A stretch of DNA of 64,000 nucleotides, taken from Fervidobacterium pennivorans (GTDB taxonomy: Bacteria > Thermotogota > Thermotogae > Thermotogales > Fervidobacteriaceae). A model generated the notes under the pieces. The model was given only the letters and a program-made list of their open reading frames with translations. It had not been told where the DNA came from and made no database searches. Both the position numbers and the translations under genes were made by a program. The stretch lies in NCBI RefSeq assembly GCF_001644665.1, contig NZ_CP011393.1, positions 620,001 to 684,000 on the forward strand. The letters run 5' to 3'. Positions 1-9,500 of the stretch are shown piece after piece (positions within the stretch are counted from its first letter, which is position 1; each line of letters begins with the position of its first letter).

Positions 1-123
1 CTTTACTACTGTTATCGTTACCCCGGGCATGATGCCAATGGCTCTGAGCTTTGGCGAAATTTCGGATTCTTCTACATCCTTGACCATTACTTTAGCACCA
101 ACGGGTGCCTCTGACAGTTTCAC
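1..123 (-). CDS. feoA: FeoA-domain protein, partial (C-terminus beyond window)
   Basis: The minus strand encodes the start of a small FeoA-type SH3-like domain, readable as VKLSEAPVGAKVMVKDV followed by LRAIGIMPGV and TITVV. The leucine/arginine-glycine-x-MPG segment is the usual FeoA core. FeoA proteins accompany the FeoB ferrous iron transporter and act at the cytoplasmic face. I chose the GTG at 123 because a GAGGTGA ribosome site sits about 6 nt before it; a GTG at 132 is the alternative. The gene runs off the left edge, so its length and any feoB partner cannot be seen. The upstream promoter and Fur-like site fit iron control. Confidence 0.8.
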   Translation of the reverse strand, partial: MKLSEAPVGAKVMVKDVEESEISPKLRAIGIMPGVTITVVK

Positions 124-180
124 ATATTTCACCTCGCATTTCAGGATTCAGAATTGGGAAGAATGGTTTTAGAGTTTTGT

Positions 181-195
181 TGAGAGTGATTCTCA
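181..195 (-). promoter_or_regulatory. Fur-family operator candidate in front of feoA
   Basis: TGAGAGTGATTCTCA is a 7-1-7 inverted repeat with one mismatch. This matches the general Fur/PerR box layout. It lies just downstream of the feoA -10 element, around the expected transcription start, where a repressor would block initiation. The position and symmetry are seen; the identity of the regulator is inferred. Confidence 0.5.
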
Positions 196-200
196 ATAAG

Positions 201-229
201 ATTGTAAATGGGAAAGAAAAGATTGTCAA
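201..229 (-). promoter_or_regulatory. Sigma-70 promoter for feoA
   Basis: On the minus strand TTGACA (229-224) is followed after exactly 17 nt by TACAAT (206-201). Spacing and both hexamers are near consensus. It drives the partial feoA gene. Confidence 0.65.
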
Positions 230-312
230 CACAATTTTTTTGAAACAAAGTGCAGCTCCTTTTTCGTATTAACTTTGCGTTGGACGATATTGCCGGAAAT
301 ATGTGATTATAA

Positions 313-341
313 TTGACTGTTAAGAGTAAAAGTGATAAAAT
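313..341 (+). promoter_or_regulatory. Sigma-70 promoter for glnA
   Basis: TTGACT (313-318), 17-nt spacer, TAAAAT (336-341). It lies about 70 nt upstream of the glnA start and diverges from the feoA promoter. Confidence 0.6.
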
Positions 342-408
342 ACAATTATAGTTGTTATTTCGTGTTTTTACTCACTATTTTTAGATTGCGAAGAGTGGGG
401 GGAAAGTT

Positions 409-1746
409 ATGGCGTCAAACAAAGACATAACTCGTGAGGAGCTTTTTAGGTTTGTGGAAGAAAACCAGGTCAGGTTTGTAAGATTGCAGTTTACGGATAT
501 CAACGGGATGATGAAAAATGTTGAAATCCCTGTTGATGAACTTGAGACAGCTTTAGAATCGGGTATCATGTTTGATGGTTCTTCCGTTGAGGGTTTTGCA
601 AGGCTTCATGAATCTGATATGTACCTTAAACCAGATTTGAGAACAGTTGCCATGCTTCCTTGGACATTTGATGGTCACAGAAGTGCGAGAATTATATGTG
701 ATGTTTACAACGATTCCGAACATCCATTCGAAGGTGACCCAAGATATAGGTTAAAGCTTGTTGAAGAAAAAGCTCGAAAGATGGGGTTCATTCCCTACGC
801 AGGTCCTGAGGTTGAATTTTTCATTCTTCCAAGACAAAATAACAGACCTGTTTTCGAATTCTTGGACAGTGGTAGTTATTTTGACCTTCTACCTGTTGAT
901 ATCGCAGAGCACATCAGAACAGAAGTGTCTGTCCACTTGGAGGAAATGGGTTTGGATGTTGAGACTACTCATCATGAGGTTGCCCCTTCACAACATGAGG
1001 TAGATTTTAGATACGCAGAACCTGTTATTGCAGCTGATAACGTTCAAACGGTCAAGCTTGTCATTAAAACGCTTGCTATAAAGAACAATCTCTATGCAAC
1101 GTTTATGCCAAAACCGTTCTTTGGTGTAAACGGTAGTGGAATGCATGTTCATATGAGCTTATTCACACTTGACGGGAAAAACGCCTTTTATGATGAAAGT
1201 GCTCCTGATGGTATTTCTCAAGTTATGAAATACTTCATAGGTGGTTTGATTGCACATGCGCGAGAAATAACGGCAATAACAAACCCAACGGTCAACAGTT
1301 ACAAAAGGCTTGTGCCTGGCTACGAGGCTCCCGTGAACATTGCTTGGAGTAAAGGAAACAGAACAGCGTTGATAAGGATACCAAAAGCCAGAGGAAAAGC
1401 AACAAGAATCGAGTACAGGTCTCCGGACCCATCATGTAACCCATACTTAGCATTTGCTGTAATTCTTGCGGCTGGTTTGGACGGAATTGAGAAAAAAATA
1501 GAACCGCCCGCGGCAGTTGAGGAAAACATTTATCAGATGTCCGAAAGTGAAAAGCAAAAACGTGGTATTTACAGACTACCCGCGAATTTAAAAGAAGCAC
1601 TAAACGAGGCGGAAAATAGCAAGCTTGTTAGAGAAGTCCTTGGCGAACATATTTGGGAAAAGTTCTTAAAATTGAAAGAGCGAGAATGGTGGGAATATTC
1701 AACTACCGTTACTGAATGGGAAAGAAAGAAATACGAGAATATATGA
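409..1746 (+). CDS. glnA: Glutamine synthetase, type I (GSI-alpha-like)
   Basis: This cytoplasmic enzyme makes glutamine from glutamate, ammonia and ATP. It is 445 residues, the length of the Bacillus-type GSI-alpha class. Visible signatures are the MFDGSSVEGF loop near residue 54, an Arg at 64 at the position used for feedback control in Bacillus, the metal/glutamate segment around GPEVEFF, HVHMS, and the ATP-binding stretch NPTVNSYKRLVPGYEAP. The segment that carries the adenylylated Tyr in enteric enzymes is replaced by SEKQKRGIYRLP, so covalent control by adenylylation is unlikely. The start is set by a G-rich ribosome site ending a few nt before the ATG. The following radical SAM gene overlaps its stop. 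Confidence 0.96.
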   Translation: MASNKDITREELFRFVEENQVRFVRLQFTDINGMMKNVEIPVDELETALESGIMFDGSSVEGFARLHESDMYLKPDLRTVAMLPWTFDGHRSARIICDVYNDSEHPFEGDPRYRLKLVEEKARKMGFIPYAGPEVEFFILPRQNNRPVFEFLDSGSYFDLLPVDIAEHIRTEVSVHLEEMGLDVETTHHEVAPSQHEVDFRYAEPVIAADNVQTVKLVIKTLAIKNNLYATFMPKPFFGVNGSGMHVHMSLFTLDGKNAFYDESAPDGISQVMKYFIGGLIAHAREITAITNPTVNSYKRLVPGYEAPVNIAWSKGNRTALIRIPKARGKATRIEYRSPDPSCNPYLAFAVILAAGLDGIEKKIEPPAAVEENIYQMSESEKQKRGIYRLPANLKEALNEAENSKLVREVLGEHIWEKFLKLKEREWWEYSTTVTEWERKKYENI

Positions 1747-3473
1747 AAAATTCTGACTTAAAGATGTTTTTACCAACGACAGAGGAAGAAATAAAACTGC
1801 GAAATTTAAAAAGTTTAGATGTTATCCTAGTGACGGGTGATGCCTATGTGGATCACCCGTCTTTTGGTGTTGCTTTACTTGGAAGGCTTTTGGAGGCGAG
1901 AGGTTATAAGGTAGGAATAATAGCGCAACCGGAAGGTCCAGAGGATATAAAAAGGCTTGGAAAACCTAATTTATTCTTTGGTGTTACATCAGGGAATGTA
2001 GACTCAATGGTTGCAAATTACACAGCATCCCGCAAGAAAAGAAAAAGTGATGATTACACTCCAGGTGGTATTAATAACAAACGCCCAGATAGAGCAGTCA
2101 TACAGTACGTAAACTGGATTAAACAAACGTTCAAGGATGTCAAGATTGTGATTGGTGGTATCGAGGCAAGTCTAAGAAGATTTGCACATTATGATTGGTG
2201 GAGTGATAAGGTAAGAAAGTCGATACTTCTGGATTCAAAGGCAGATATCTTAGTCTACGGAATGGGTGAACGCGCTATCTTAAAGATAGCTGAAAAGATA
2301 GCTTCTGGAAAGAGCCTCGATGGTATTTTGGGAACCGTAATATGGAAGAGCTCAATGGAAGGTTTAAACTTGGAAGAACAGTTCAATATCATTCATCTCC
2401 CATCGTATGAAGAGGTTGCAAATGACAAGCGAAAGTATGCAGAAGCTTATAGGATAATGGTCGAAAATACCGAACCTTTGAAAAAGGTAATTCTGGTTCA
2501 AAAGCACGACAGTCGATACGTTATCCAGTATCCCCCAGCTTTGCCCTTAACACAAGATGAGTTAGATGAGCTTTATTTGCTACCATACACCAGGAGAGTT
2601 CATCCTTACTATCTTGCTAAAGGACCGGTAAAAGCTATAGAAACTGTAAGGTTTTCCATCACAGCGGTGAGAGGTTGCTTTGGGAATTGTTCGTTCTGTG
2701 CGATTACGAATCACCAAACAACGCATGTTGTTTCACGCTCAGTTGATTCAATAATTGAAGAGGTCAGGATTCTAACCAAAATGCCCGAGTTTCACGGAAC
2801 TATTGTTGATGTTGGTGGTCCGACTGCAAATATGTTTGGTTTGGTTTGCCCGGTTAGGAATACCAAAGGGCAATGTCTTAGAAATTGTTTAACACCAAAC
2901 GTTTGTAAGTTATCCTTGACAGGCGAAACTAAAAATGATGCAGCTGCTGAATTCATTGAACTTTTGAAAAAAGTCAAGAGTGTCCCAGGGGTAAAACATG
3001 TATTCGTAGGCTCTGGTATAAGACATGATTTGATTCTTGCTTCAAAAAACGCAGATTACACAATATCTTCTCTGGTTGATTTTACATCCGGACAACTTAA
3101 ATTAGCACCAGAACATGCTCATCCATATGTTCTAAAAATTATGCGAAAACCTTCTGCCGAACAATTCCTAGAGTTCAAAAAAAGGTTCGAAGCAGCAGCA
3201 AAAAGGAAAGGTCAGAAGAAATACGTTATTGGTTATTTTATAGTCGCCCACCCTGGGGAGGGTGAAAAGGAAAACATTTACCTAAGGGAATTCATAAAAA
3301 AGCACCTTGGATATGTTCCTCAGCAAGTGCAGATATTCACGCCTACTCCTGGCACACTAAGTACAACGATATATTACACAGGCTTTGACCCATTCACCGG
3401 TGAAGAAATTTACGTTGAAAGAAGAGACAAGGTTAGAAATGCACTAAAGGAAAACATTATTAATCTTCGGTGA
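1743..3473 (+). CDS. YgiQ-family radical SAM protein
   Basis: This is a radical SAM protein of the uncharacterised YgiQ family. The N-terminal half (DVILVTGDAYVDHPSFG) is the typical cobalamin-binding-like region, and the family pattern VVIGGIEASLRR/FAHYDYW is present. The radical SAM cluster motif CFGNCSFC lies near residues 312-319. A later Cys-rich segment (CPVRNTKGQCLRNC) is also typical. I set the start at the ATG that overlaps the glnA stop (ATGA), because MFLPTTEEE then lies close to the N-terminus as in homologues; an in-frame ATG at 1716 is possible. The overlap suggests translational coupling to glnA. The substrate is unknown. The 3' end overlaps the convergent racemase-like gene by 14 nt. 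Confidence 0.88.
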   Translation: MKNSDLKMFLPTTEEEIKLRNLKSLDVILVTGDAYVDHPSFGVALLGRLLEARGYKVGIIAQPEGPEDIKRLGKPNLFFGVTSGNVDSMVANYTASRKKRKSDDYTPGGINNKRPDRAVIQYVNWIKQTFKDVKIVIGGIEASLRRFAHYDWWSDKVRKSILLDSKADILVYGMGERAILKIAEKIASGKSLDGILGTVIWKSSMEGLNLEEQFNIIHLPSYEEVANDKRKYAEAYRIMVENTEPLKKVILVQKHDSRYVIQYPPALPLTQDELDELYLLPYTRRVHPYYLAKGPVKAIETVRFSITAVRGCFGNCSFCAITNHQTTHVVSRSVDSIIEEVRILTKMPEFHGTIVDVGGPTANMFGLVCPVRNTKGQCLRNCLTPNVCKLSLTGETKNDAAAEFIELLKKVKSVPGVKHVFVGSGIRHDLILASKNADYTISSLVDFTSGQLKLAPEHAHPYVLKIMRKPSAEQFLEFKKRFEAAAKRKGQKKYVIGYFIVAHPGEGEKENIYLREFIKKHLGYVPQQVQIFTPTPGTLSTTIYYTGFDPFTGEEIYVERRDKVRNALKENIINLR

Positions 3474-4548
3474 ATACTTTTTCCACATACGGACTTGTGA
3501 AGGCCCTCAATGCGCAGCCATAGCTCATTCTGAAACGAACTATGTCTCCTAATTTAAATGTTTCAGTACTTTCTGTTGTATCTACTATCAAGTGGTCACT
3601 TGATGCGTGAAGAACGTGTAAACCTTTTTCAAGAGGTATTAATCCGTCAGGTTTCACATCCTGCTCGCCTACAGCAAGTATAATTCTTTTTCTGTATCCT
3701 TTGTCTTCAAAGTGTGGTGTCCTTCCAAATGCATCTTTCCCGAGCTCTCCAACGGGAACGGACGGTTTGTAATCTACTTCTATAACTTCTGCCTCCAGAA
3801 TTACTGTGTCTTGTCTTAGATATGGAATATCCCTATCTCCCGTAGCATCGGTTCCAAGTATTATGCCTTCGCCTACCCTGAATTGATTAATCCCTTCTGG
3901 TAACGCACCATTTTCCAAAAGAGCGAGCGTAACTGTACTTCCACCGCTAATTACCAACTCGTATCCAAGTTTAGATTCTAGTTCTTTCCCAATTTCTACA
4001 AGCATGGTCATATTTTCTTTTGTTGGTAAGACTCCACCGTAACATCCAACGTTTGTTCCTATTCCTCTTAAAATGGCGTGTTTTAGTTTCACTGCAACTG
4101 AAAGAATCTCATCAACTGCGTGTTCAAACCAGACACCTTCTCTTAAATCTCCAACATCTATCATGTAGATAATGCTAACGTTTTTATCCAATTCGCCCGC
4201 TTGTTTATCAATCTCAAAAGCAGCTTCAGGCATAGAAACCAAGAATTCATCAACCAAACGCACAGCTTGAGGGATTTCTGAGAGCATAGGAATCCTTAGC
4301 AACTGGAAGGGACTTGGGACACCATTTTGATAAAGATTTATAATATTCTTCAGTCGAGATTCTCCAATTTTATCGACGCCTGCAGATTTCATTACCTTTG
4401 CAATCGCTGGATTTCCAAGCGAAAGTTTCGTCACACCAACAAGTTCTATGCCCCTTGAATGGCAAAATTGTGCAACTTTTGAAGCATTCTCTGTTATGGC
4501 GGAAAGATTTATTATCAAACGCGGATACCTTGCTGCTGGTTTTATCAT
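3460..4548 (-). CDS. PLP-dependent alanine/ornithine racemase-family protein
   Basis: The fold is that of the fold-III PLP enzymes (alanine racemase N-terminal barrel). The PLP lysine is expected in ELVGVTKLSLG, near Lys41. Further matches are GESRLKNI and the glycine-rich VISGGSTVTLALLENG, followed by a C-terminal beta domain. The sequence style resembles the ornithine racemase (Orr)/YhfX group rather than classic Alr. The substrate could be alanine, ornithine or lysine; Thermotoga peptidoglycan is reported to contain D-lysine, so a basic amino acid is plausible. The start at 4548 is chosen for its AGGGGGAA ribosome site; the longer reading at 4572 has none. It is convergent with, and overlaps, the YgiQ-family gene. 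Confidence 0.75.
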   Translation of the reverse strand: MIKPAARYPRLIINLSAITENASKVAQFCHSRGIELVGVTKLSLGNPAIAKVMKSAGVDKIGESRLKNIINLYQNGVPSPFQLLRIPMLSEIPQAVRLVDEFLVSMPEAAFEIDKQAGELDKNVSIIYMIDVGDLREGVWFEHAVDEILSVAVKLKHAILRGIGTNVGCYGGVLPTKENMTMLVEIGKELESKLGYELVISGGSTVTLALLENGALPEGINQFRVGEGIILGTDATGDRDIPYLRQDTVILEAEVIEVDYKPSVPVGELGKDAFGRTPHFEDKGYRKRIILAVGEQDVKPDGLIPLEKGLHVLHASSDHLIVDTTESTETFKLGDIVRFRMSYGCALRAFTSPYVEKVFTED

Positions 4549-4583
4549 ACTGTTCCCCCTTTCAATCTTCATAGTTTTTTGGC

Positions 4584-4611
4584 TTTGGTTTTGAAGAACT
4601 TGTGGTATAAT
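4584..4611 (+). promoter_or_regulatory. Extended -10 promoter for the purine phosphorylase operon
   Basis: TTTGGT, 16 nt, then TATAAT (4606-4611) preceded by TGTGG, which gives a TGnTATAAT extended -10. The same TGTGGTATAAT string recurs at the 35371-35381 promoter. Confidence 0.55.
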
Positions 4612-4689
4612 AAAATCAAAAACGAGAACTACAACTCAATTTTAAAACAAGAATGAGATAATGCAAAGAGCTCTTTAGGAGGGATTTTC

Positions 4690-5493
4690 GTGGATAAGCG
4701 GGTTAAAGAAGCATATAAGTATATAGCTTCAAAAATTTCTTCAAAACCCAAGGTAGCACTCATACTTGGCTCCGGATTGGGTTTTTTGGCTAATGGGGTA
4801 AAGAACGCTACACATATAAGTTATAAAGACATACCTAGTTTTCCTTATTCTACAGCACCTGGGCATGAGGGAAAACTAATTTTTGGTGAACTCTTCGGTA
4901 AAGAGGTTGTTGTTTTGAATGGAAGATTTCATATATACGAAGGATGGAATCCAAGTGATATAAAGGTTGTTATACACACATTAAAACTGCTCGGAATAGA
5001 GCGAATGCTCATCACAAACGCTGCAGGTGCAATTAATACAAGTTACAAGCCAGGTGACATAGTTTTAGTTAAGGATGTTATAAACCTTATGTTCCGAAAT
5101 CCTCTGAGAGGTCCAAATGATGAAGATATAGGTCCAAGGTTTCCAGACATGCTTGGAGTTTTTGACAGAACATGGATGGAAAAAGTAAAGAGCGTCTTTC
5201 AAGACATGAACGAGGGAGTCTATCTAGCTGTAACCGGTCCTACTTATGAGACACCGGCGGAAATAAGAGCTTTTAGAAAACTCGGTGCTGACTTAGTAGG
5301 AATGTCGACAGTTCCAGAAGTAATCGCTTGTGCACACGCCGGTATAAAGGTTTTAGTATTCTCTTGTGCCACAAATATGGCAGCCGGTATACTTGACCAG
5401 CCTTTGTCGCATGAGGAAGTTGTTGAGGTTGCTAACAAGGTGAAAGAAAGATTCACAGAAGTAATCAAGAAAGCATTGGAGGTGCTCGAATGA
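4690..5493 (+). CDS. Purine-nucleoside phosphorylase (trimeric class)
   Basis: This enzyme cleaves purine (deoxy)ribonucleosides with phosphate in purine salvage, in the cytoplasm. At 267 residues it has the size of the trimeric PNP class. Motifs are ALILGSGLG near the start, GRFHIYEGW, TNAAGAIN, GPTYETPAEIR, GMSTVPEVIACAHAG and the late SCATNMAAGI. It starts at GTG with an AGGAGGG ribosome site. The next gene begins inside its stop (ATGA), so the two are probably translationally coupled. Pairing with a nucleotide-type phosphoesterase fits nucleotide salvage. Confidence 0.92.
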   Translation: MDKRVKEAYKYIASKISSKPKVALILGSGLGFLANGVKNATHISYKDIPSFPYSTAPGHEGKLIFGELFGKEVVVLNGRFHIYEGWNPSDIKVVIHTLKLLGIERMLITNAAGAINTSYKPGDIVLVKDVINLMFRNPLRGPNDEDIGPRFPDMLGVFDRTWMEKVKSVFQDMNEGVYLAVTGPTYETPAEIRAFRKLGADLVGMSTVPEVIACAHAGIKVLVFSCATNMAAGILDQPLSHEEVVEVANKVKERFTEVIKKALEVLE

Positions 5494-6485
5494 ATCGCGA
5501 TTTCCTTTCGATAGTAGGCGAACTTAATCTTGCTAAAAAAATTTTAGTTGTTGGGCATATAATGCCTGATGGCGATGATATAAGCTCAGTTCTGAGTGCT
5601 ACGTTAGGGCTTCAAAAACTAGGCAAGGAAGTTGTGGCATGTATCGACTGGAGAATTCCTTGGTATTTTTACGAGTTTGATGAGACGAATCTTATTAAAG
5701 GTTACGACGAAGTGGTTAACAGCGGTTTTGAACCAGATTTTATGCTAATCGTTGATGCATCAAGTCCTGATAGAATTGGACGGTTTCAAGAGTTTCTTGG
5801 GAAAGTAACAACGGCTGTAGTGGACCATCATGGTACAAATACACTTTTTGGAACTCTGAATTGGGTTGATACAAAGTTTGGTTCTACGGCTCAGATGATT
5901 CTCAGAATTAACACTGAACTTGGTGTATCATACGATGAAAGACTTGCTACAATCAATCTTATGGGAATAGCCACGGACACAGGCTTTTTCAGGTACTCCA
6001 ACGCAGACGAAATTGTCTTTTCGGATGCGACAAAACTTGTTTCTATGGGCGGAAAAGCATATTTAGTTTCGAGGATTTTTGAAAATAAGAGAATCGAACA
6101 GTTTAAACTACTGTCGACGATGGTGGAGCATATTTGCACAGAAAACGATGGAAAGATAGTCTATTCTTACCTTTCGAAAAAAGATTACGAATCAAACAAC
6201 TGCACGGAAGATGACAGTGGTGGCTTTGTTGGGGAATTACGTTCAATACAGGGCGTAGAACTTGCAATTTTCTTTTCTGAATATGAAAAGAATGAGGTAC
6301 ATATAAGCTTCCGCTCCAAGGATTGGTTTGACTGCAGTAAGCTTGCAGTTCTTTTAGGCGGCGGTGGACATCCAAGAGCCGCAGGATGTACGCTGAAAGG
6401 AGAATTATCCGTTATCGTAGAACAAGTTGTTAGAGAAGCTAAATTGATGTTTAGCACACAATTAGAGGCTGTTAAGAATATTTAG
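5490..6485 (+). CDS. DHH-family phosphoesterase (NrnA-like)
   Basis: This 331-residue DHH/DHHA1 protein has the first metal motif in HIMPDGDDISS, the DHH motif in VVDHHGTN, and the DHHA1 substrate-binding motif GGGGHPRAAG near the C-terminus. These architectures act as nanoRNases, pAp phosphatases or cyclic dinucleotide phosphodiesterases. Which substrate applies cannot be told from sequence alone. Since two GGDEF proteins follow directly, degradation of pGpG-like dinucleotides is an attractive but unproven role. The gene overlaps the purine phosphorylase stop by 4 nt. Confidence 0.85.
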   Translation: MNRDFLSIVGELNLAKKILVVGHIMPDGDDISSVLSATLGLQKLGKEVVACIDWRIPWYFYEFDETNLIKGYDEVVNSGFEPDFMLIVDASSPDRIGRFQEFLGKVTTAVVDHHGTNTLFGTLNWVDTKFGSTAQMILRINTELGVSYDERLATINLMGIATDTGFFRYSNADEIVFSDATKLVSMGGKAYLVSRIFENKRIEQFKLLSTMVEHICTENDGKIVYSYLSKKDYESNNCTEDDSGGFVGELRSIQGVELAIFFSEYEKNEVHISFRSKDWFDCSKLAVLLGGGGHPRAAGCTLKGELSVIVEQVVREAKLMFSTQLEAVKNI

Positions 6486-6574
6486 AATATTTAGATGCCC
6501 AACATTACCAACAAGACAAAATAGCTTTAAGTCTTTGTTGATATCGCTTTTCTTAATTTCCAGGGGGGATAACT

Positions 6575-9500
6575 ACGCGTTTAAACTGCAACCTGGCACT
6601 CATTAGAGATTTACTTTGTAAAGAAGAGATTACCGAAACAGACGACGGAAGGGACTTAAAATGGACTTTTGACAGCGGTTTTGTTAACAACTTTCACGAC
6701 TTTGTAGTCCATTTAAACAGTTACACATTTTCTAAGAGATTTTTGCTCCCTGTTAGAGTAGAACGTGCAGATAAAAATATCTCAGTATTCTTCAGATACT
6801 CAGGTGAGAAGCATATTGTAACCTCATCTGGTGAATTAGTCTCGCTATCTTACGAGGAACGAAAGAGACTCATAGAATCAATCTTAAGAATTGCAAAGTT
6901 TGTCTTGCTTGGTAATATCCCTCCGTTTCCTGCTATAAGCTTGTTCGATATCTACACATACGCAGGAGAATTTTTCTTTAGACCTCCCTTAATCTTTAGT
7001 TCGGAATTTTACAAACAGTTATTGGATAGCTCCAAAATGGTGAAATCATCAGATGGTTTTAACTGTGTTTTTGTTGACGAAGAGTATCTTAAAAATGGCA
7101 TCTACGATAAAAATTCAACAATGCGGATTTTGGCTGAGATTATTGAACTTTTCGATGAAAACGGAGAAAAAGCAAGTATAGTTTCAAAACTTAAGAACAG
7201 TAGCATTACCGTTGTTGATTTAGAAAAAGATATGTTAAGTGATGACACACTTTACAGGATAATTTCAGAAATCACAATTGCTGAGAAAAACTACACAGTG
7301 GTCCAAATTGATACTGAAGGATACTATCGTTTATTTAAGGATTACATCGCAAGAATTGATTACCACTTTACAGAAAAAAATGAGACGATATTTTATATAG
7401 GCGATGATTTTACAAACGTTGTAAGACAGTTGCTTTTGAAAAAAAGGAATGAATTAACGCAAGAAGAATTCTCAGGCTTGGTGAAGTGCTTATATTCAGT
7501 TTGCAAATTTGACACAACGGTTGGTGAACTAATTAATATTTTCAAGAGATTCGGGAGGATAACACTGATTGTCAAAGATGTTGACGAACCGCATTACCTT
7601 GTAAGACGATTCTTAGAGATTTTGAAGAATTCTGAAATTAAAACGGTGGTTTTGACTTACAAATCAAAGCAACCGGATAAAAAATTCATTATTGAAATAC
7701 CAGGGAAGAAGTTATCTGACAAAGATATTGAAGCAAAACTTTCACGTGTGGCGGAAGACTTGCTGTTGATAAAAACCTTAGGGAAGGAATTTGATAGGCA
7801 AGACCTGATGATATTCAGTTCAGTAACAGGCAAAGATGGAGAAAGTATGCTAAGAAAACTCATAGAAGAACAATTAGTAAGGTCGGACGATGGTGAGTAC
7901 ATAGTTGATCACGATTTGACATCTCGAATAGAAGATGACGCGCAATTAAAACTAATTCATGAGATGATGGCAAAAGAGTACAGTAGACACATTAGTCCAT
8001 ATAATCAATACGCGCTTAAAGCTGCTTTTCACTACCTGCGGGCTGGTAGGGAACTATCTGCAGCAGTTACTTATCTTAGGTTTGTGAAGATAGGATTGGA
8101 AAAATACACATTTTCTCCTTCTTTTCTGTCGGATACTTTATACGAAGCTTACGAAATCTTAAAGAAAAATTGTAAAGAAGAATCATATGCATTCCACAAG
8201 TTGAGACTTGAACTTGAAAATCGAGCAGGAATTAGTTTAAATTTTAAAAGCATACAGCTTCCAGAAAAAAGAATTTTTACTTACCTGAAAGCACTTGAAC
8301 TATTCGTTGAAGAAAAGTATTTAGACTGTGTTTCTTATATTGACGATATTTTGAGGTCCTTCGAACTAACAAAATACAAGTCATTAAAACTATCTTTTAT
8401 CAAGGAAAGAGCATACTTGTCGTATTACGATAAACTATCAGATACTGGTCCTGACGTTGAAGAAATTCAAAAGATTAAAATTTGGAACGAAAAATGGGCC
8501 GAGTTAAAGGCGGAATGGTTATGGTTAATTGGCAATGCTTTGGTATACACGAATAGGAAGAAAGCTACAGTGTTTTTAAACCAAGCACTGGAGATTGCTA
8601 ATCAGTACAGTTTGAAACATCTTTTAGTAAGCATATATAACTCATTTGGTATAGCGTACCATGGATACCTACTCTCCATAGTGTATTTCAAAGAAGCCAT
8701 AAAAATAGTGGGTGAAATTGGGTACACGCGCCGCAGTTTGACCCAGAGGCTTAACCTGGCACATGAGTTACTTTATTTTGGAAAGTTCAAAGAACTATTT
8801 ACCGAGTTTTCCTTGTTAGAAAACTCTCACAAAGATTACTTAAGTTATTCTGATTTATCCTTCTTGTACAGACTCCATGGTATGGTTTATTCATATCTGC
8901 AGCGTTACGAAGAAGGTTTAAGATACTTTAAGAAAGCTTTTGAAATTGAATCTGAGAAAAAGTTACCTCATCACTCTTTGCGAGGATTGATTCTCCATGA
9001 AATGCTTTGCGGGAATAGAGAAAATGCAAAAGAATTGATCCAAAAACACCACGACGATCCAGCAATTCATGCAAGAGCCTTTGAATATTTCACCGCAATG
9101 ATAATGGCTAAGGATGATGAGGAATTCTTTAGAGCGTGGAATGATTATATTACATCGAATTACACTTTGCTGAGAGAAGAGATTTTATACCTATTTGTAG
9201 AGCAAATCTACAAGGTCGACAAAGAGAGATTGGCTGATGAGCTTGACAAATGGGACAGTTTCTATACTTCGGAAATGACAAAACTCTCTTTGCTTTACAT
9301 ACTTCTGGCTAAGCAAAAATATTATGAGCTAATTCAAAATGAGATCAAACGCGATTTAGTAAAGCTAAGAATCGCAAGGATTGTTTTTGATTTGGAAATT
9401 GAAAAAGACTTTGAGCAGCCTTTGAAGGATATTTTGTTTGTTGATTTCCAAAGAAATGCAGTGGAAAACGAGATAGTTGATACACTCGAGATATTAAAAT

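Noticed and set aside
1716-1742. Upstream start for the YgiQ-family gene
   Set aside because: It would overlap glnA by 31 nt without a ribosome site and add residues not expected before MFLPTTEEE; the ATGA overlap at 1743 is more typical.
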